In this document: positions 56,678 to 64,000 of the stretch, piece by piece | Layout: every line of letters begins with the position of its first letter | Position numbering within the stretch: the stretch's first letter is position 1 | NCBI RefSeq assembly: GCF_022869865.1 | Contig: NZ_CP094984.1 | Span: forward strand, 806,001 to 870,000 | Direction: 5' to 3' | Source: Arthrobacter zhangbolii | GTDB taxonomy: Bacteria; Actinomycetota; Actinomycetes; Actinomycetales; Micrococcaceae | Length of the DNA: 64,000 bases | The notes under the pieces: generated by a model | Told to the model about the DNA's origin: nothing | Seen by the model: only the letters and a program-made list of their open reading frames with translations | Database searches by the model: none | Made by a program: the position numbers and the translations under genes

Positions 56678-56706
56678 TTGACAGGCCGCGTGCAGGCCAA
56701 TATGTT
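56678..56706 (+). promoter_or_regulatory. xylA promoter (-35 TTGACA, -10 TATGTT)
   Basis: TTGACA (56678-56683), a 17-bp spacer and TATGTT (56701-56706) form an almost consensus promoter 36 bp before the xylA start. Confidence 0.8.
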
Positions 56707-56722
56707 GTGGCTACCAACTAAT
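56700..56722. promoter_or_regulatory. XylR operator 2, over the xylA -10
   Basis: ATATGTTGT-5 bp-CCAACTAAT shares the half-site and spacing of operator 1, with 6 of 9 bases symmetric. Repressor bound here would block the -10 of xylA. Confidence 0.6.
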
Positions 56723-56741
56723 TCTGTGATCTGGAGCTAAC

Positions 56742-57929
56742 GTGACAATGACGCCATCGCCTTCCGACCGGTTTACCTTCGGCCTCTGGACCATCGGGTG
56801 GACGGGAACGGACCCCTTCGGCACTCCCACCCGTGCGGACCTGGACCCCGTCGAGGGCATGCGCAAACTCGCTGAACTCGGCGCCTACGGGGTGACCTTC
56901 CACGACAATGACCTGGTTCCCTTCGACGCAACGCCGCAGGAACGGGATCTGATCCTGAAGAACTTCACCAACGCCCTGGCCGAGACCGGTCTCAAGGCAC
57001 CCATGGTGACCACCAACCTGTTCACCCACCCGGTCTTCAAGGACGGGGGCTTCACCTCCAATGACCGCTCGGTCCGCCGCTTCGCGCTGCGCAAGGTACT
57101 GCGCAACATTGACCTCGCCGCCGAACTCGGGGCGGAGACCTTCGTGATGTGGGGCGGCCGCGAAGGCAGCGAATATGACGGGTCCAAGGACTTCGCCGCC
57201 GCCTTCGAGCGGATGAAGGAAGGCGTGGACACGGTTGCCGGCTACGTCAAGGACAAGGGCTACGGCCTGCGCCTGGCCATTGAACCCAAGCCCAACGAGC
57301 CGCGCGGCGATATTTTCCTGCCCACCATCGGGCACGCCCTGGCTTTTATTTCCCAGTTGGAGCACGGCGACATTGTGGGCCTGAACCCGGAAACCGGGCA
57401 CGAGCAGATGGCCGGGCTGAACTTCACCCACGGCATCGCCCAGGCCCTCTGGTCCGGGAAGCTGTTCCACATTGACCTCAACGGGCAGAAGTCCATCAAG
57501 TTCGACCAGGACCTGGTCTTTGGCCACGGCGACCTCACCAGTGCGTTCTTTACCGTGGACCTGCTGGAAAACGGCTTCCCCAACGGCGGCCCGCGCTACG
57601 AGGGTCCGCGGCACTTTGACTACAAGCCCTCCCGGACCGAGGGCTACCCCGGCGTGTGGGAATCGGCCAAGGCCAACATGGACATGTATCTGCTGCTCAA
57701 GGAACGGGCCGCGGCCTTCCGGGCCGATTCCGAGGTGCAGGAAGCGATGGCCTACGCGGGCATCGGTGAGCTGGCCGAACCCACGCTTGCGGCGGGTGAA
57801 ACAGTCGGCGATTTCCTCGCCGACGCCGCCTCCTTTGAAACCTTCGACGCCGCTGCCGCTGCGGAGCGGGATTTCGGTTTTGTGAAGCTGAACCAGCTGG
57901 CACTGGAACACCTGATGGGTGCCCGCTAG
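56742..57929 (+). CDS. xylA: Xylose isomerase
   Basis: 395 residues; starts GTG 56742 (GGAGC 5 bp upstream) with ATG 56748 possible. Actinobacterial class I xylose isomerase: catalytic HDND (His about 54, Asp 57), [22 protein letters not shown] (metal Glu and catalytic Lys), [13 protein letters not shown] (Glu/His) and [12 protein letters not shown] (metal Asps). Converts D-xylose to D-xylulose with Mg2+/Mn2+. All key residues seen. First gene of the xyl operon; separated from xylB by a large hairpin. Confidence 0.97.
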   Translation: MTMTPSPSDRFTFGLWTIGWTGTDPFGTPTRADLDPVEGMRKLAELGAYGVTFHDNDLVPFDATPQERDLILKNFTNALAETGLKAPMVTTNLFTHPVFKDGGFTSNDRSVRRFALRKVLRNIDLAAELGAETFVMWGGREGSEYDGSKDFAAAFERMKEGVDTVAGYVKDKGYGLRLAIEPKPNEPRGDIFLPTIGHALAFISQLEHGDIVGLNPETGHEQMAGLNFTHGIAQALWSGKLFHIDLNGQKSIKFDQDLVFGHGDLTSAFFTVDLLENGFPNGGPRYEGPRHFDYKPSRTEGYPGVWESAKANMDMYLLLKERAAAFRADSEVQEAMAYAGIGELAEPTLAAGETVGDFLADAASFETFDAAAAAERDFGFVKLNQLALEHLMGAR

Positions 57930-57965
57930 GCTGCCTCCACCACTCAGCACCGGTAGTAAAAGACT

Positions 57966-58000
57966 GCTGCCGCCCGGCCTGTGACGGGCCGGGCGGCAGC
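57966..58000 (+). terminator. Hairpin between xylA and xylB
   Basis: GCTGCCGCCCGGCC (57966-57979) and GGCCGGGCGGCAGC (57987-58000) are perfect 14-bp arms, loop 7 nt. No T-run follows. It probably lowers read-through or stabilises the xylA 3' end, so xylA exceeds xylB. Confidence 0.6.
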
Positions 58001-58003
58001 ACC

Positions 58004-58071
58004 CCGTGGAAAAGCAGCACCCGTTGAAAGGCGCCGCCCGTTGAAGGGCGCCCTCGTTTGAAAGGCACAGC
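58004..58071 (+). repeat. Four tandem 17-bp units with SD-like cores before xylB
   Basis: Units at 58004, 58021, 58038 and 58055, consensus CCGTTGAAAGGCGCCGC, each carrying a GAAAGG, GAAGGG or GAAAAG core. The last one is the xylB ribosome binding site, 2 nt from ATG 58073. Confidence 0.65.
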
Positions 58072-58072
58072 C

Positions 58073-59497
58073 ATGCCCCTTGTCGCCGGAATCGACAGCT
58101 CAACCCAGTCCTGCAAGGTTGTCATCCGCGACGCCGCAACCGGCGCGCTGCTGCGTGAGGGCTCGGCCCGCCATCCCGCCGGTACCGAGGTGGACCCCGA
58201 GGCCTGGTGGACAGCCCTGCAGCAGGCCGTGGCCGCGGCCGGCGGCCTTGCTGATGTTGCCGCGGTATCCGTGGGAGGGCAGCAGCACGGCATGGTCTGC
58301 CTGGATGAGACCGGCGCCGTCGTCCGCCCGGCGCTGCTGTGGAATGATGTCCGTTCCGCTGCCGCGGCGGAGAAAATGGTGGCCGACGCCGGCCCGGACG
58401 GCGCTCGCTACTGGGCGGAGCGCACGGGGTCGGTGCCGGTGGCCTCGTTTACCGCTGCGAAGCTGCGCTGGCTGGCGGAAAACGAACCGGCGAACGCCGC
58501 GCGCACGGCTGCGGTCTGCCTGCCGCACGACTGGTTGAGCTGGCGGCTGGCCGGCTACGGGCCCGGATCAGGTGCTGACGGCCTGGCCGCACTCACGACC
58601 GACCGCTCCGATGCCTCCGGCACGGGCTACTGGTCACCGGCCAGCGGTGAATACCTGCCCGATGTCCTGGAACAGACCCTGGGTCATGTACCCCGGCTTC
58701 CCCGGGTGCTCGGGCCGCTCGAGGCGGCGGGACGGACCCCCTCCGGCGCCCTGATCGGACCCGGTGCCGGTGACAACGCTGCGGCCGGGCTGGGTGTTGC
58801 CGCCGGTGTGGGGGACGTTGTGGTTTCCATCGGCACGTCCGGCACGGTGTTCGCCGTCGCCGATGCCCCTACGGCGGATTCCACCGGGCTGGTGGCCGGC
58901 TTCGCTGATGCCGGCGGGAACTTCCTGCCCCTGGCCTGCACTTTGAACGCCTCGCGGGTGCTGGATGCCACCGCCGGGATGCTCGGCGTCGACCTGCCCG
59001 AACTGACCAGGCTGGCACTGACCGCGCCGAGCGGGGCGGAAGGCCTGGTTATGGTGCCCTATTTCGAGGGGGAGCGGACCCCTAACCTGCCCGATGCCAC
59101 CGGCTCGCTGCACGGGATGACGCTCACGAACTTCACACCCGCCAACCTGGCCCGCGCCGCCGTCGAGGGCGTGGCCTGCTCCCTCGCGGACTGCTTTGCC
59201 GCCCTCAGCGACACCGGCGTCACATCAGAACGCGTGATCCTGGTGGGCGGTGCCGCCCGGTCCGCGGCGATGCAGCAGATGGTCGCGGCAGTCTTTGAGC
59301 TGCCGGTGAGTGTGCCCGCACCCGGGGAGTACGTGGCCGACGGCGCCGCCCGGCAGGCCGCCGCCGTCCTCACCGGCGCCTGGCCGGCCTGGGATGACGC
59401 GGCGTCCACCACCGTGATCACTGCCGATCCCGCGCCCGCGGTGCTGCGCCGCTACCGGCAGGTGGCCGGACACGCGGGACTTCCCGCCACCCGATAG
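58073..59497 (+). CDS. xylB: Xylulokinase
   Basis: 474 residues of the FGGY sugar-kinase family: [16 protein letters not shown] (phosphate loop), [43 protein letters not shown] and [18 protein letters not shown] (adenosine motif). Phosphorylates D-xylulose to feed the pentose phosphate path. The ATG at 58073 follows the last of the SD-like repeats. In operon with xylA and probably the epimerase. Confidence 0.96.
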   Translation: MPLVAGIDSSTQSCKVVIRDAATGALLREGSARHPAGTEVDPEAWWTALQQAVAAAGGLADVAAVSVGGQQHGMVCLDETGAVVRPALLWNDVRSAAAAEKMVADAGPDGARYWAERTGSVPVASFTAAKLRWLAENEPANAARTAAVCLPHDWLSWRLAGYGPGSGADGLAALTTDRSDASGTGYWSPASGEYLPDVLEQTLGHVPRLPRVLGPLEAAGRTPSGALIGPGAGDNAAAGLGVAAGVGDVVVSIGTSGTVFAVADAPTADSTGLVAGFADAGGNFLPLACTLNASRVLDATAGMLGVDLPELTRLALTAPSGAEGLVMVPYFEGERTPNLPDATGSLHGMTLTNFTPANLARAAVEGVACSLADCFAALSDTGVTSERVILVGGAARSAAMQQMVAAVFELPVSVPAPGEYVADGAARQAAAVLTGAWPAWDDAASTTVITADPAPAVLRRYRQVAGHAGLPATR

Positions 59498-59507
59498 GCT
59501 CGATGCC

Positions 59508-60425
59508 ATGACTACTTCCTTCGGCCCCAACGGCACCCCCGTGGAACTGTCCGCCGGCCCGTACCGCGCCACCGTTTTCCCCGTCGGCGCCACTCTGGCC
59601 GCCCTCACCCGCGACGGCCGGCACGTGGTGCTGCCGCTGGCCGAGGACACCGTGCCGCACGCCTATACCGGCAAGGTGCTGATGCCCTGGCCCAACCGGA
59701 TCACCGGCGGCCGCTACTCCTTTGAGGGCACCGACTACCGGGTGCCGGTCAACGAACCCGAAACCGCGATGGCGCTGCACGGGCTGGTCTGCTGGGACGA
59801 GTGGGAGGTCGCGGACTCCGCGCAGGACCGGGTGGTGCTGAAGCACCGGCTGATGGGCCAGCCGGGCTATCCGTTCCCGCTGGAGCTGGAAGCGGTCTAC
59901 ATGCTCGACGCCGACACCGGGCTCAGCGTGGAACTGGCCGCGCGGAACGCGGGCACCTCGGCGGCCCCGTACGGTGTCTCCACCCATCCGTATCTGACCG
60001 CAGATCTGGCGCCGGTGGACCGGTGTGTGCTGGAGGTGCCGGCGGCGCAGGTTCTGGGCGGACCGGACCAGCCGGGACGTCCCCTGGACCTGTCCGAACT
60101 GCAGGATGTAGCGGGCAGCCCGCTGGAGTTCACCTCCGACGAGCCCATCGGCAGCCGCACCGCCGATCACGCCTATGCCGGCCTGCCCGACGGCGAGTGG
60201 CAGGTGCGCCTGACCGATCCGGAAACCGGCATCGGGTCCGTGCTGTCGGCGGACGGTAAGTCCGCGCCCTGGCTCCAAATCTACTCGGGTGAGCAAATGG
60301 GCCGCCTCGGTGTTGCCGCCGAACCCATGACCTGCCCGCCGGATGCCTTCAACTCCGGCGAGGGCCTGATTGTGCTGGCCCCCGGGGAAGAACACCGGCT
60401 CGGATTCCGGATCGCCGGGATCTAA
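59508..60425 (+). CDS. Aldose 1-epimerase
   Basis: 305 residues: LMPWPNRITGGRYSFEGTDY, ETAMALHGLVCWDEW (catalytic-type His), GVSTHPYLTADLAPVD (second His), YAGLPDGEWQVRLTDPETG and LGVAAEPMTCPPDAFNSGEG with the C-terminal Glu region. Interconverts alpha and beta anomers, speeding entry of xylose or arabinose into the isomerase. It starts 11 bp after xylB without a ribosome binding site; TAGGCT at 59495-59500 may give its own leaderless promoter. Confidence 0.93.
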   Translation: MTTSFGPNGTPVELSAGPYRATVFPVGATLAALTRDGRHVVLPLAEDTVPHAYTGKVLMPWPNRITGGRYSFEGTDYRVPVNEPETAMALHGLVCWDEWEVADSAQDRVVLKHRLMGQPGYPFPLELEAVYMLDADTGLSVELAARNAGTSAAPYGVSTHPYLTADLAPVDRCVLEVPAAQVLGGPDQPGRPLDLSELQDVAGSPLEFTSDEPIGSRTADHAYAGLPDGEWQVRLTDPETGIGSVLSADGKSAPWLQIYSGEQMGRLGVAAEPMTCPPDAFNSGEGLIVLAPGEEHRLGFRIAGI

Positions 60426-60472
60426 GCGCCGGGCTCTGTTCCGGGCCCGGCTATGGTCCTAGCATTCGACAC

Positions 60473-60823
60473 ATGACACAGGACCCGGTTGAGACCAATC
60501 CGGACAGCTATTCGGTGGTGTTCGAGAATGAGCGGGTGCGTGTCCTGGAATACCGGGACACCCCCGGGCATGTCAGTACCCTGCACCGGCACCCGGACAG
60601 CGTGATGATTACGGCCAGCGCGTTCCGCCGCCGTCTGCACTCGGCAGGCGGCGGCGCGATGGACGTGGAGCTGCCTGCCGGGGTGAGCCGCTGGCTGCCG
60701 GCGCAGGAACACTACGGCGAAAACACCGGCGACACGGACACCCACGTGTTCTTCGTGGAGCTGAAGGAAACCGCCCCCGCGGGGCAGGCACCTGACGACC
60801 TGCTCGGCCCGGCGGCGCCGTAG
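60473..60823 (+). CDS. Small cupin-like protein
   Basis: 116 residues. VFENERVRVLEYRDTPGHVS and LHRHPDSVMITASAFRRRLH give the cupin HxH motif, and THVFFVELKE the second half. The protein is cytoplasmic, single-domain and about the family's usual length. The ligand is unknown. There is no ribosome binding site, and TAGCAT at 60460-60465 lies 7 nt before the ATG, so it is probably leaderless. Confidence 0.82.
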   Translation: MTQDPVETNPDSYSVVFENERVRVLEYRDTPGHVSTLHRHPDSVMITASAFRRRLHSAGGGAMDVELPAGVSRWLPAQEHYGENTGDTDTHVFFVELKETAPAGQAPDDLLGPAAP

Positions 60824-60917
60824 CCAGCTGTTGCATCCGGAGGCGTCCGGATGCGCATGCTGATGCGGGCAGTTCGGCCGCTGCCCTGACCGCTTCTGCA
60901 GGGCACTGAGCTGACTG

Positions 60918-62360
60918 TTAATGAGCACCGGTCTCTGCTGCGGGTAAGGGACCTGGTCCGGGAGCGCCGCCGGTGATGGCATCCGAGGTCTCTGCCGGAG
61001 GGGTCGTAGCCTCCGACCTGCGGATCAAGCCAATGTCAGGGGTGAAGCCGTGCCACTCATTGAGGTCGCTGGTGGGGTCGTCGCCGACAACGATGCTGTC
61101 AACGGGTTCCCGCTCCCGGATGAGGAAGGTCAGGACCCTAAACGGCCGGGGTATCTCACCGCGCCGGTCCATGGACATGCGGCGGGCGGCCGCCAACCGG
61201 TGGTTGCCGTCGAGAACCAGGCGCGCGGTCCCTCCCGTTTTGCAAATGAGCTCATATGCCAAAACGCAGATTGTCGGAGAAGGCTGCTTGGTGAGTACCT
61301 GGCAGAGGTTCGCAATACCGGAGATTCGTATCCCTTCCGGCAGGTTGCCGTGCCTGAGCGCCTCCGGCCACAGGGGAGTGGAAGCGTCAACGTGGAGATT
61401 GTCGTGCCGTGCCCGTTCCTGGAGCTCCCTGCCCAGAACGTTCACCGGCCGCGGCCGGCTGTCGTCGGCCGTGCCCACGTACCACGGGGCCAGCCAATCG
61501 TCCGTGGCTGCAAGATCAGCGAGCTCGACGTCGCATTCGAGTTTGGCGGCGTGGTGTGTGAGGGTCCTCCAGTCATGCCGGACGGTCAGCTCGTACTGGT
61601 AGAGGGCCTCGAATCGCGCCAGACGGTAAGCGGTCTCGTCACTTTCGGAAGGTCTCCCTGGACGGGGAGCGCTGTGGGACAGGTTCGTTCTGTCCCACAC
61701 AGCGGGCAGGGGCCGGATGTCTCGGGAGGATAAATCCGGACCGGAGTTCTCCCGCAATGCGCACCCCAGCAGTTCAATGAAAACAAGGTGGTCGGCTACG
61801 GATTTCAGGTCTTCGTCCCTGTGCCGGCTGCCTCGGCCACGAGCCAGCTGGTCCGCTTCGGCCACCACGCTTTCCGTCCCCTCACGCAGCCGTTCCCATA
61901 CTGAACGCGCCAGGGCGTCGGAGTGCAGAAACGTTGAAAAGGCCAAGTCGTTGTAGGCGCCGATAACTGCCCGTACAAGCTGCTTTCGGGTTGCCGGCTG
62001 AGCGTCGGGGTAATGCTGTAACGCTGCCCGGGCATCGGCCGCCACCCGGAGGGCAGCAGGGTCTGAACCCGCCAGGCTACGGGCGCTGTTGACCGCCAAC
62101 ACACCGGTGGAAGTAATGAGATTGGCATTTGCCACCGCTGCTGCACGACTGTTGGCACTGCGGTTGACGCCTTCGGCGAGCAGGAAGAAACATATTCCAA
62201 GCAGCAGAGAGATTGCCAGGTCTGCCCAGTTCGCGATGGTCCATGCTGAGGGGCATGTCAACCACGCGCCCACAGCGACGGCGAGTGAGGCGACACAGAA
62301 GAACACACCAACGGTCAGCATCATGTTGGCTCTTCGAGGACCCCGCCCGGCTCGGGACAT
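60918..62360 (-). CDS. Membrane protein with C-terminal ParB/sulfiredoxin-like motif
   Basis: 480 residues from ATG 62360 (GGAGGACGGC). Two N-terminal membrane segments, at about 13-34 and 42-63, then a helical region (70-210) and a C-terminal soluble part. That part has RLVLDGNHRLAAARRMSMDR, the DGxHR motif of ParB/Srx-type nucleotide-binding domains, in a domain with GIRISGIANLCQVLTKQPSP before it and FRVLTFLIREREPVDSIVV after. The ends are Pro/Gly/Thr-rich. No such membrane version is familiar to me. Isolated and monocistronic; the function is unknown. Confidence 0.75.
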   Translation of the reverse strand: MSRAGRGPRRANMMLTVGVFFCVASLAVAVGAWLTCPSAWTIANWADLAISLLLGICFFLLAEGVNRSANSRAAAVANANLITSTGVLAVNSARSLAGSDPAALRVAADARAALQHYPDAQPATRKQLVRAVIGAYNDLAFSTFLHSDALARSVWERLREGTESVVAEADQLARGRGSRHRDEDLKSVADHLVFIELLGCALRENSGPDLSSRDIRPLPAVWDRTNLSHSAPRPGRPSESDETAYRLARFEALYQYELTVRHDWRTLTHHAAKLECDVELADLAATDDWLAPWYVGTADDSRPRPVNVLGRELQERARHDNLHVDASTPLWPEALRHGNLPEGIRISGIANLCQVLTKQPSPTICVLAYELICKTGGTARLVLDGNHRLAAARRMSMDRRGEIPRPFRVLTFLIREREPVDSIVVGDDPTSDLNEWHGFTPDIGLIRRSEATTPPAETSDAITGGAPGPGPLPAAETGAH

Positions 62361-62485
62361 GCCGTCCTCCAATCCGCAGTCCGCCGGGGCAGCGGAGTTG
62401 GACAGAGCCTAACCGGACCCGGGAAAACCCGGGAGTATCAACGCATCGGGACGTGGGGCCATACTCGCGAGGTCCTGCCCCCGCC

Positions 62486-63511
62486 CTACCCGTCGCCGAG
62501 CTCTCTCTGCAGGAAGTCCAGCGCCGCCAGCTCGTCCTCGATGCCGCCGGCCTCGTGCCCGTTGAACGGCCACACCTCCAGATCCTTGGGACCGGCATAG
62601 TTGTTGTATGCGGCGTAGACCGTGGACGGCGGAGTGATCGTGTCCATCAGACCCACGGAGAACAGCGCCGGCGCCTTGGAGCGCCGGGCCAAATGGACGG
62701 CGTCGAAATAGCGCAGTGTTTCCATCACCCGGTCGGTGGACCCGCGATGGACGGCAAGGAAGTCACAGACTTCCCGGAAAGGGTACGCATCTGTGACGCT
62801 CACCGCCCGCGGAATATCTGCGAGGTACGGGACAAAGGCGACAACGGCCGCCACTTCGGGGCAGAACGCGCCCGCCGCCAGCGCCACGGATCCTCCCTGG
62901 CTCTGCCCCAATACGGCCACCCGGTCCGGATCCACGACGCCGCGCAGGTCGGCAGCACCGTCCGGACCGCCAATTTCGGCTGAATCCAGTGAACGCAGGG
63001 ACTGCACCGCCCGTACGGCGTCAGTAAACAGCCGTCGGTAGTAATAGGTCTCCGGATCCAGTATCCCGCGGGTCATCACACCGGGACCCTGCGGGCCGGC
63101 ACTGCCCGCGCCGTCGGGCGTTGCGCCCTTACTCCAGCCGGCGCCCTGGCCGCGGGAATCCATGTGAAGATGCGCGAAGCCGGCGGACGCCCAGAACAGG
63201 TTCTCGTGTGCGTCGCCGCGGCCACCGCCGTACCCGGCAAACTGCACCACACCCGGGATGGGGCCCTCGGTGCGCAGTGGCTGGGCCGGCAGCCGCAGCC
63301 AGGCGCGGATCAGTTCACCGCCGAAGCCGGAAAAGACGACGTCGTACAGTTCCACCGTGCGCAGTGTTGCCGGGCACGGGGTGACTTTCAGCGCCAGCGG
63401 GTAGAGCCGGGCATCGTCCAAGGTGTCTTCCCAGAACGCATCAAAGTCCTTGGGCTCGCTGGTGGTGCCGCGGTACGTGGCGAGCTGGTCGACAGGCAGA
63501 TCGGAGTACAT
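62486..63511 (-). CDS. axe: Acetylxylan esterase / cephalosporin-C deacetylase
   Basis: 341 residues of the AXE1/CE7 family: the N-terminal LATYRGTTSEPKDFDAFWED, FAGYGGGRGDAHENLFWASA, HMDSRGQGAGWSKGATPDG, nucleophile Ser in VAVLGQSQGGSVALA, Asp in VGLMDTITPPSTVYAAYN and His in FNGHEAGGIEDE. Removes acetyl groups from xylo-oligosaccharides; probably cytoplasmic (no signal peptide). Lies 40 bp downstream of a GH3 gene, forming the xylan side of the xylose cluster. Confidence 0.95.
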   Translation of the reverse strand: MYSDLPVDQLATYRGTTSEPKDFDAFWEDTLDDARLYPLALKVTPCPATLRTVELYDVVFSGFGGELIRAWLRLPAQPLRTEGPIPGVVQFAGYGGGRGDAHENLFWASAGFAHLHMDSRGQGAGWSKGATPDGAGSAGPQGPGVMTRGILDPETYYYRRLFTDAVRAVQSLRSLDSAEIGGPDGAADLRGVVDPDRVAVLGQSQGGSVALAAGAFCPEVAAVVAFVPYLADIPRAVSVTDAYPFREVCDFLAVHRGSTDRVMETLRYFDAVHLARRSKAPALFSVGLMDTITPPSTVYAAYNNYAGPKDLEVWPFNGHEAGGIEDELAALDFLQRELGDG

Positions 63512-63551
63512 CGGCGGGTCCTCGTTTTCAGTGCTTGTTCCGGTGCTGGTG

Positions 63552-64000
63552 TCAGGCCGGGGTCACGGCCGCGGGGCAGTGCAGCCGCCGGGTGTGGTCC
63601 ACCTCCCAGACTGTTCCGATCAGGCTAACCGGCAGGGCGGCGCGGATGTCGCCGCTGGAGGCCCCGAGTCGCAGTTCCAACTCTCCGGGCTCCACAATAC
63701 GGTGCCCGTCCCGGCCGGTGAAGGACGCAGCGTCAGCGGGCACAGTGAAGGACACCCGTGCGGACGCACCCGCGGCCAGCGGCACCCGGGCGAACCCGGC
63801 CAGCCGCTGCACCGGACGGACCACGGAGGCCACCGGATCATGCAGGTAGAGCTGGACGATCTCCGCGCCGTCGCGTTCGGACGTGTTGGTGACCGTCACG
63901 CCAACCGAGGTTTCCCCGTCGATACCGAACTCCGCCGGACCTTCCAACGCGGCATCGGACCAGGCGAAGGTGCTGTAGCCCAGCCCGTGGCCGAACGCGA
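63552..64000 (-). CDS. Glycoside hydrolase family 3, C-terminal part (5' end outside window)
   Basis: The frame is open to the window edge. The first residues visible read FGHGLGYSTFAW, the family GHGLSYTxF motif, followed by the fibronectin-III-like domain VTVTNTSERDGAEIVQLYLH and RPVQRLAGFARVPLAAGASA. The catalytic domain is off-window. Probably a beta-xylosidase or beta-glucosidase; the xylan esterase downstream favours xylosidase. Ends PAAVTPA. Confidence 0.9.
   Translation of the reverse strand, partial: AFGHGLGYSTFAWSDAALEGPAEFGIDGETSVGVTVTNTSERDGAEIVQLYLHDPVASVVRPVQRLAGFARVPLAAGASARVSFTVPADAASFTGRDGHRIVEPGELELRLGASSGDIRAALPVSLIGTVWEVDHTRRLHCPAAVTPA

Noticed and set aside
61050-61733. 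227-codon open frame on plus
   Set aside because: Antisense to the membrane ParB-like gene, which has a good start, membrane segments and a known motif.
1-64000. tRNA or rRNA genes and replication origin
   Set aside because: No cloverleaf-like or rRNA-like stretches, no DnaA-box cluster and no rep or dnaA genes were noticed. A covariance scan would be needed to exclude a tRNA fully.

Overview
The window is high-GC DNA with dense, short-spaced operons, frequent GTG/TTG starts, ATGA/GTGA start-stop overlaps and a SigK/RskA pair. This fits an actinobacterium, most likely an Arthrobacter-like member of the Micrococcaceae (inference from protein style; no rRNA or tRNA is present). About 58 protein genes are supported, plus one frameshifted gene, one gene fragment and one intact IS3-family element.

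Layout. 1-4005: end of an SDR gene, two small unknown genes, and two neighbouring Pro/Ala-rich envelope proteins that share a small Cys/Trp domain. 4034-12330 (minus): an organosulfur acquisition operon. A SAM riboswitch-like leader precedes a lipoprotein binding protein, two Dpp/Opp permeases, a double ATPase, a DszC/SfnB-like flavoprotein and a DszA/NtaA-like monooxygenase. 12843-17216: a flavoprotein reductase-like gene, then a large ESX-like protein with an alpha/beta-hydrolase tail followed by three tandem lipoprotein paralogs, the middle one frameshifted. 17225-22111: a divergent glutaryl-CoA dehydrogenase-like gene and thiolase, then small genes with a 116-bp duplication. 22041-33087 (minus): an eleven-gene tellurite/Ter stress cluster with four TerD paralogs, TelA, a TerC/DUF475 membrane protein and the CitE-like, phosphoribosyltransferase and HAD 'biosynthetic' genes.

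33425-42747: a small LRV-repeat protein, a sigK-rskA pair divergent from a CHRD-type exported protein and a class F sortase, then two zinc-ribbon membrane proteins and an SGNH-hydrolase lipoprotein. 42992-54056: an acyl-CoA catabolic region with an MHS-type transporter, LysR regulator, two-subunit CoA-transferase, DECR-like SDR, enoyl-CoA hydratase and 3-hydroxyacyl-CoA dehydrogenase on plus. Acyl-CoA dehydrogenase, thioesterase and a second hydratase are on minus. An IS150-type element sits exactly in the loop of the terminator hairpin shared by the two converging halves. 54180-64000: a DAO-type oxidoreductase, then a xylose/xylan region (ROK repressor with two matching operators, xylA, xylB, aldose 1-epimerase, a membrane protein with a ParB-like motif, acetylxylan esterase, and the end of a GH3 glycosidase).

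The least described parts are the hydrolase plus tandem-lipoprotein locus, the Ter biosynthetic module with its fused PRTase-TRSP-StiP-PELOTA protein, the zinc-ribbon/LRV membrane set, and the membrane-anchored ParB-like protein. Function statements rest on motif recognition by eye; no database search was run.
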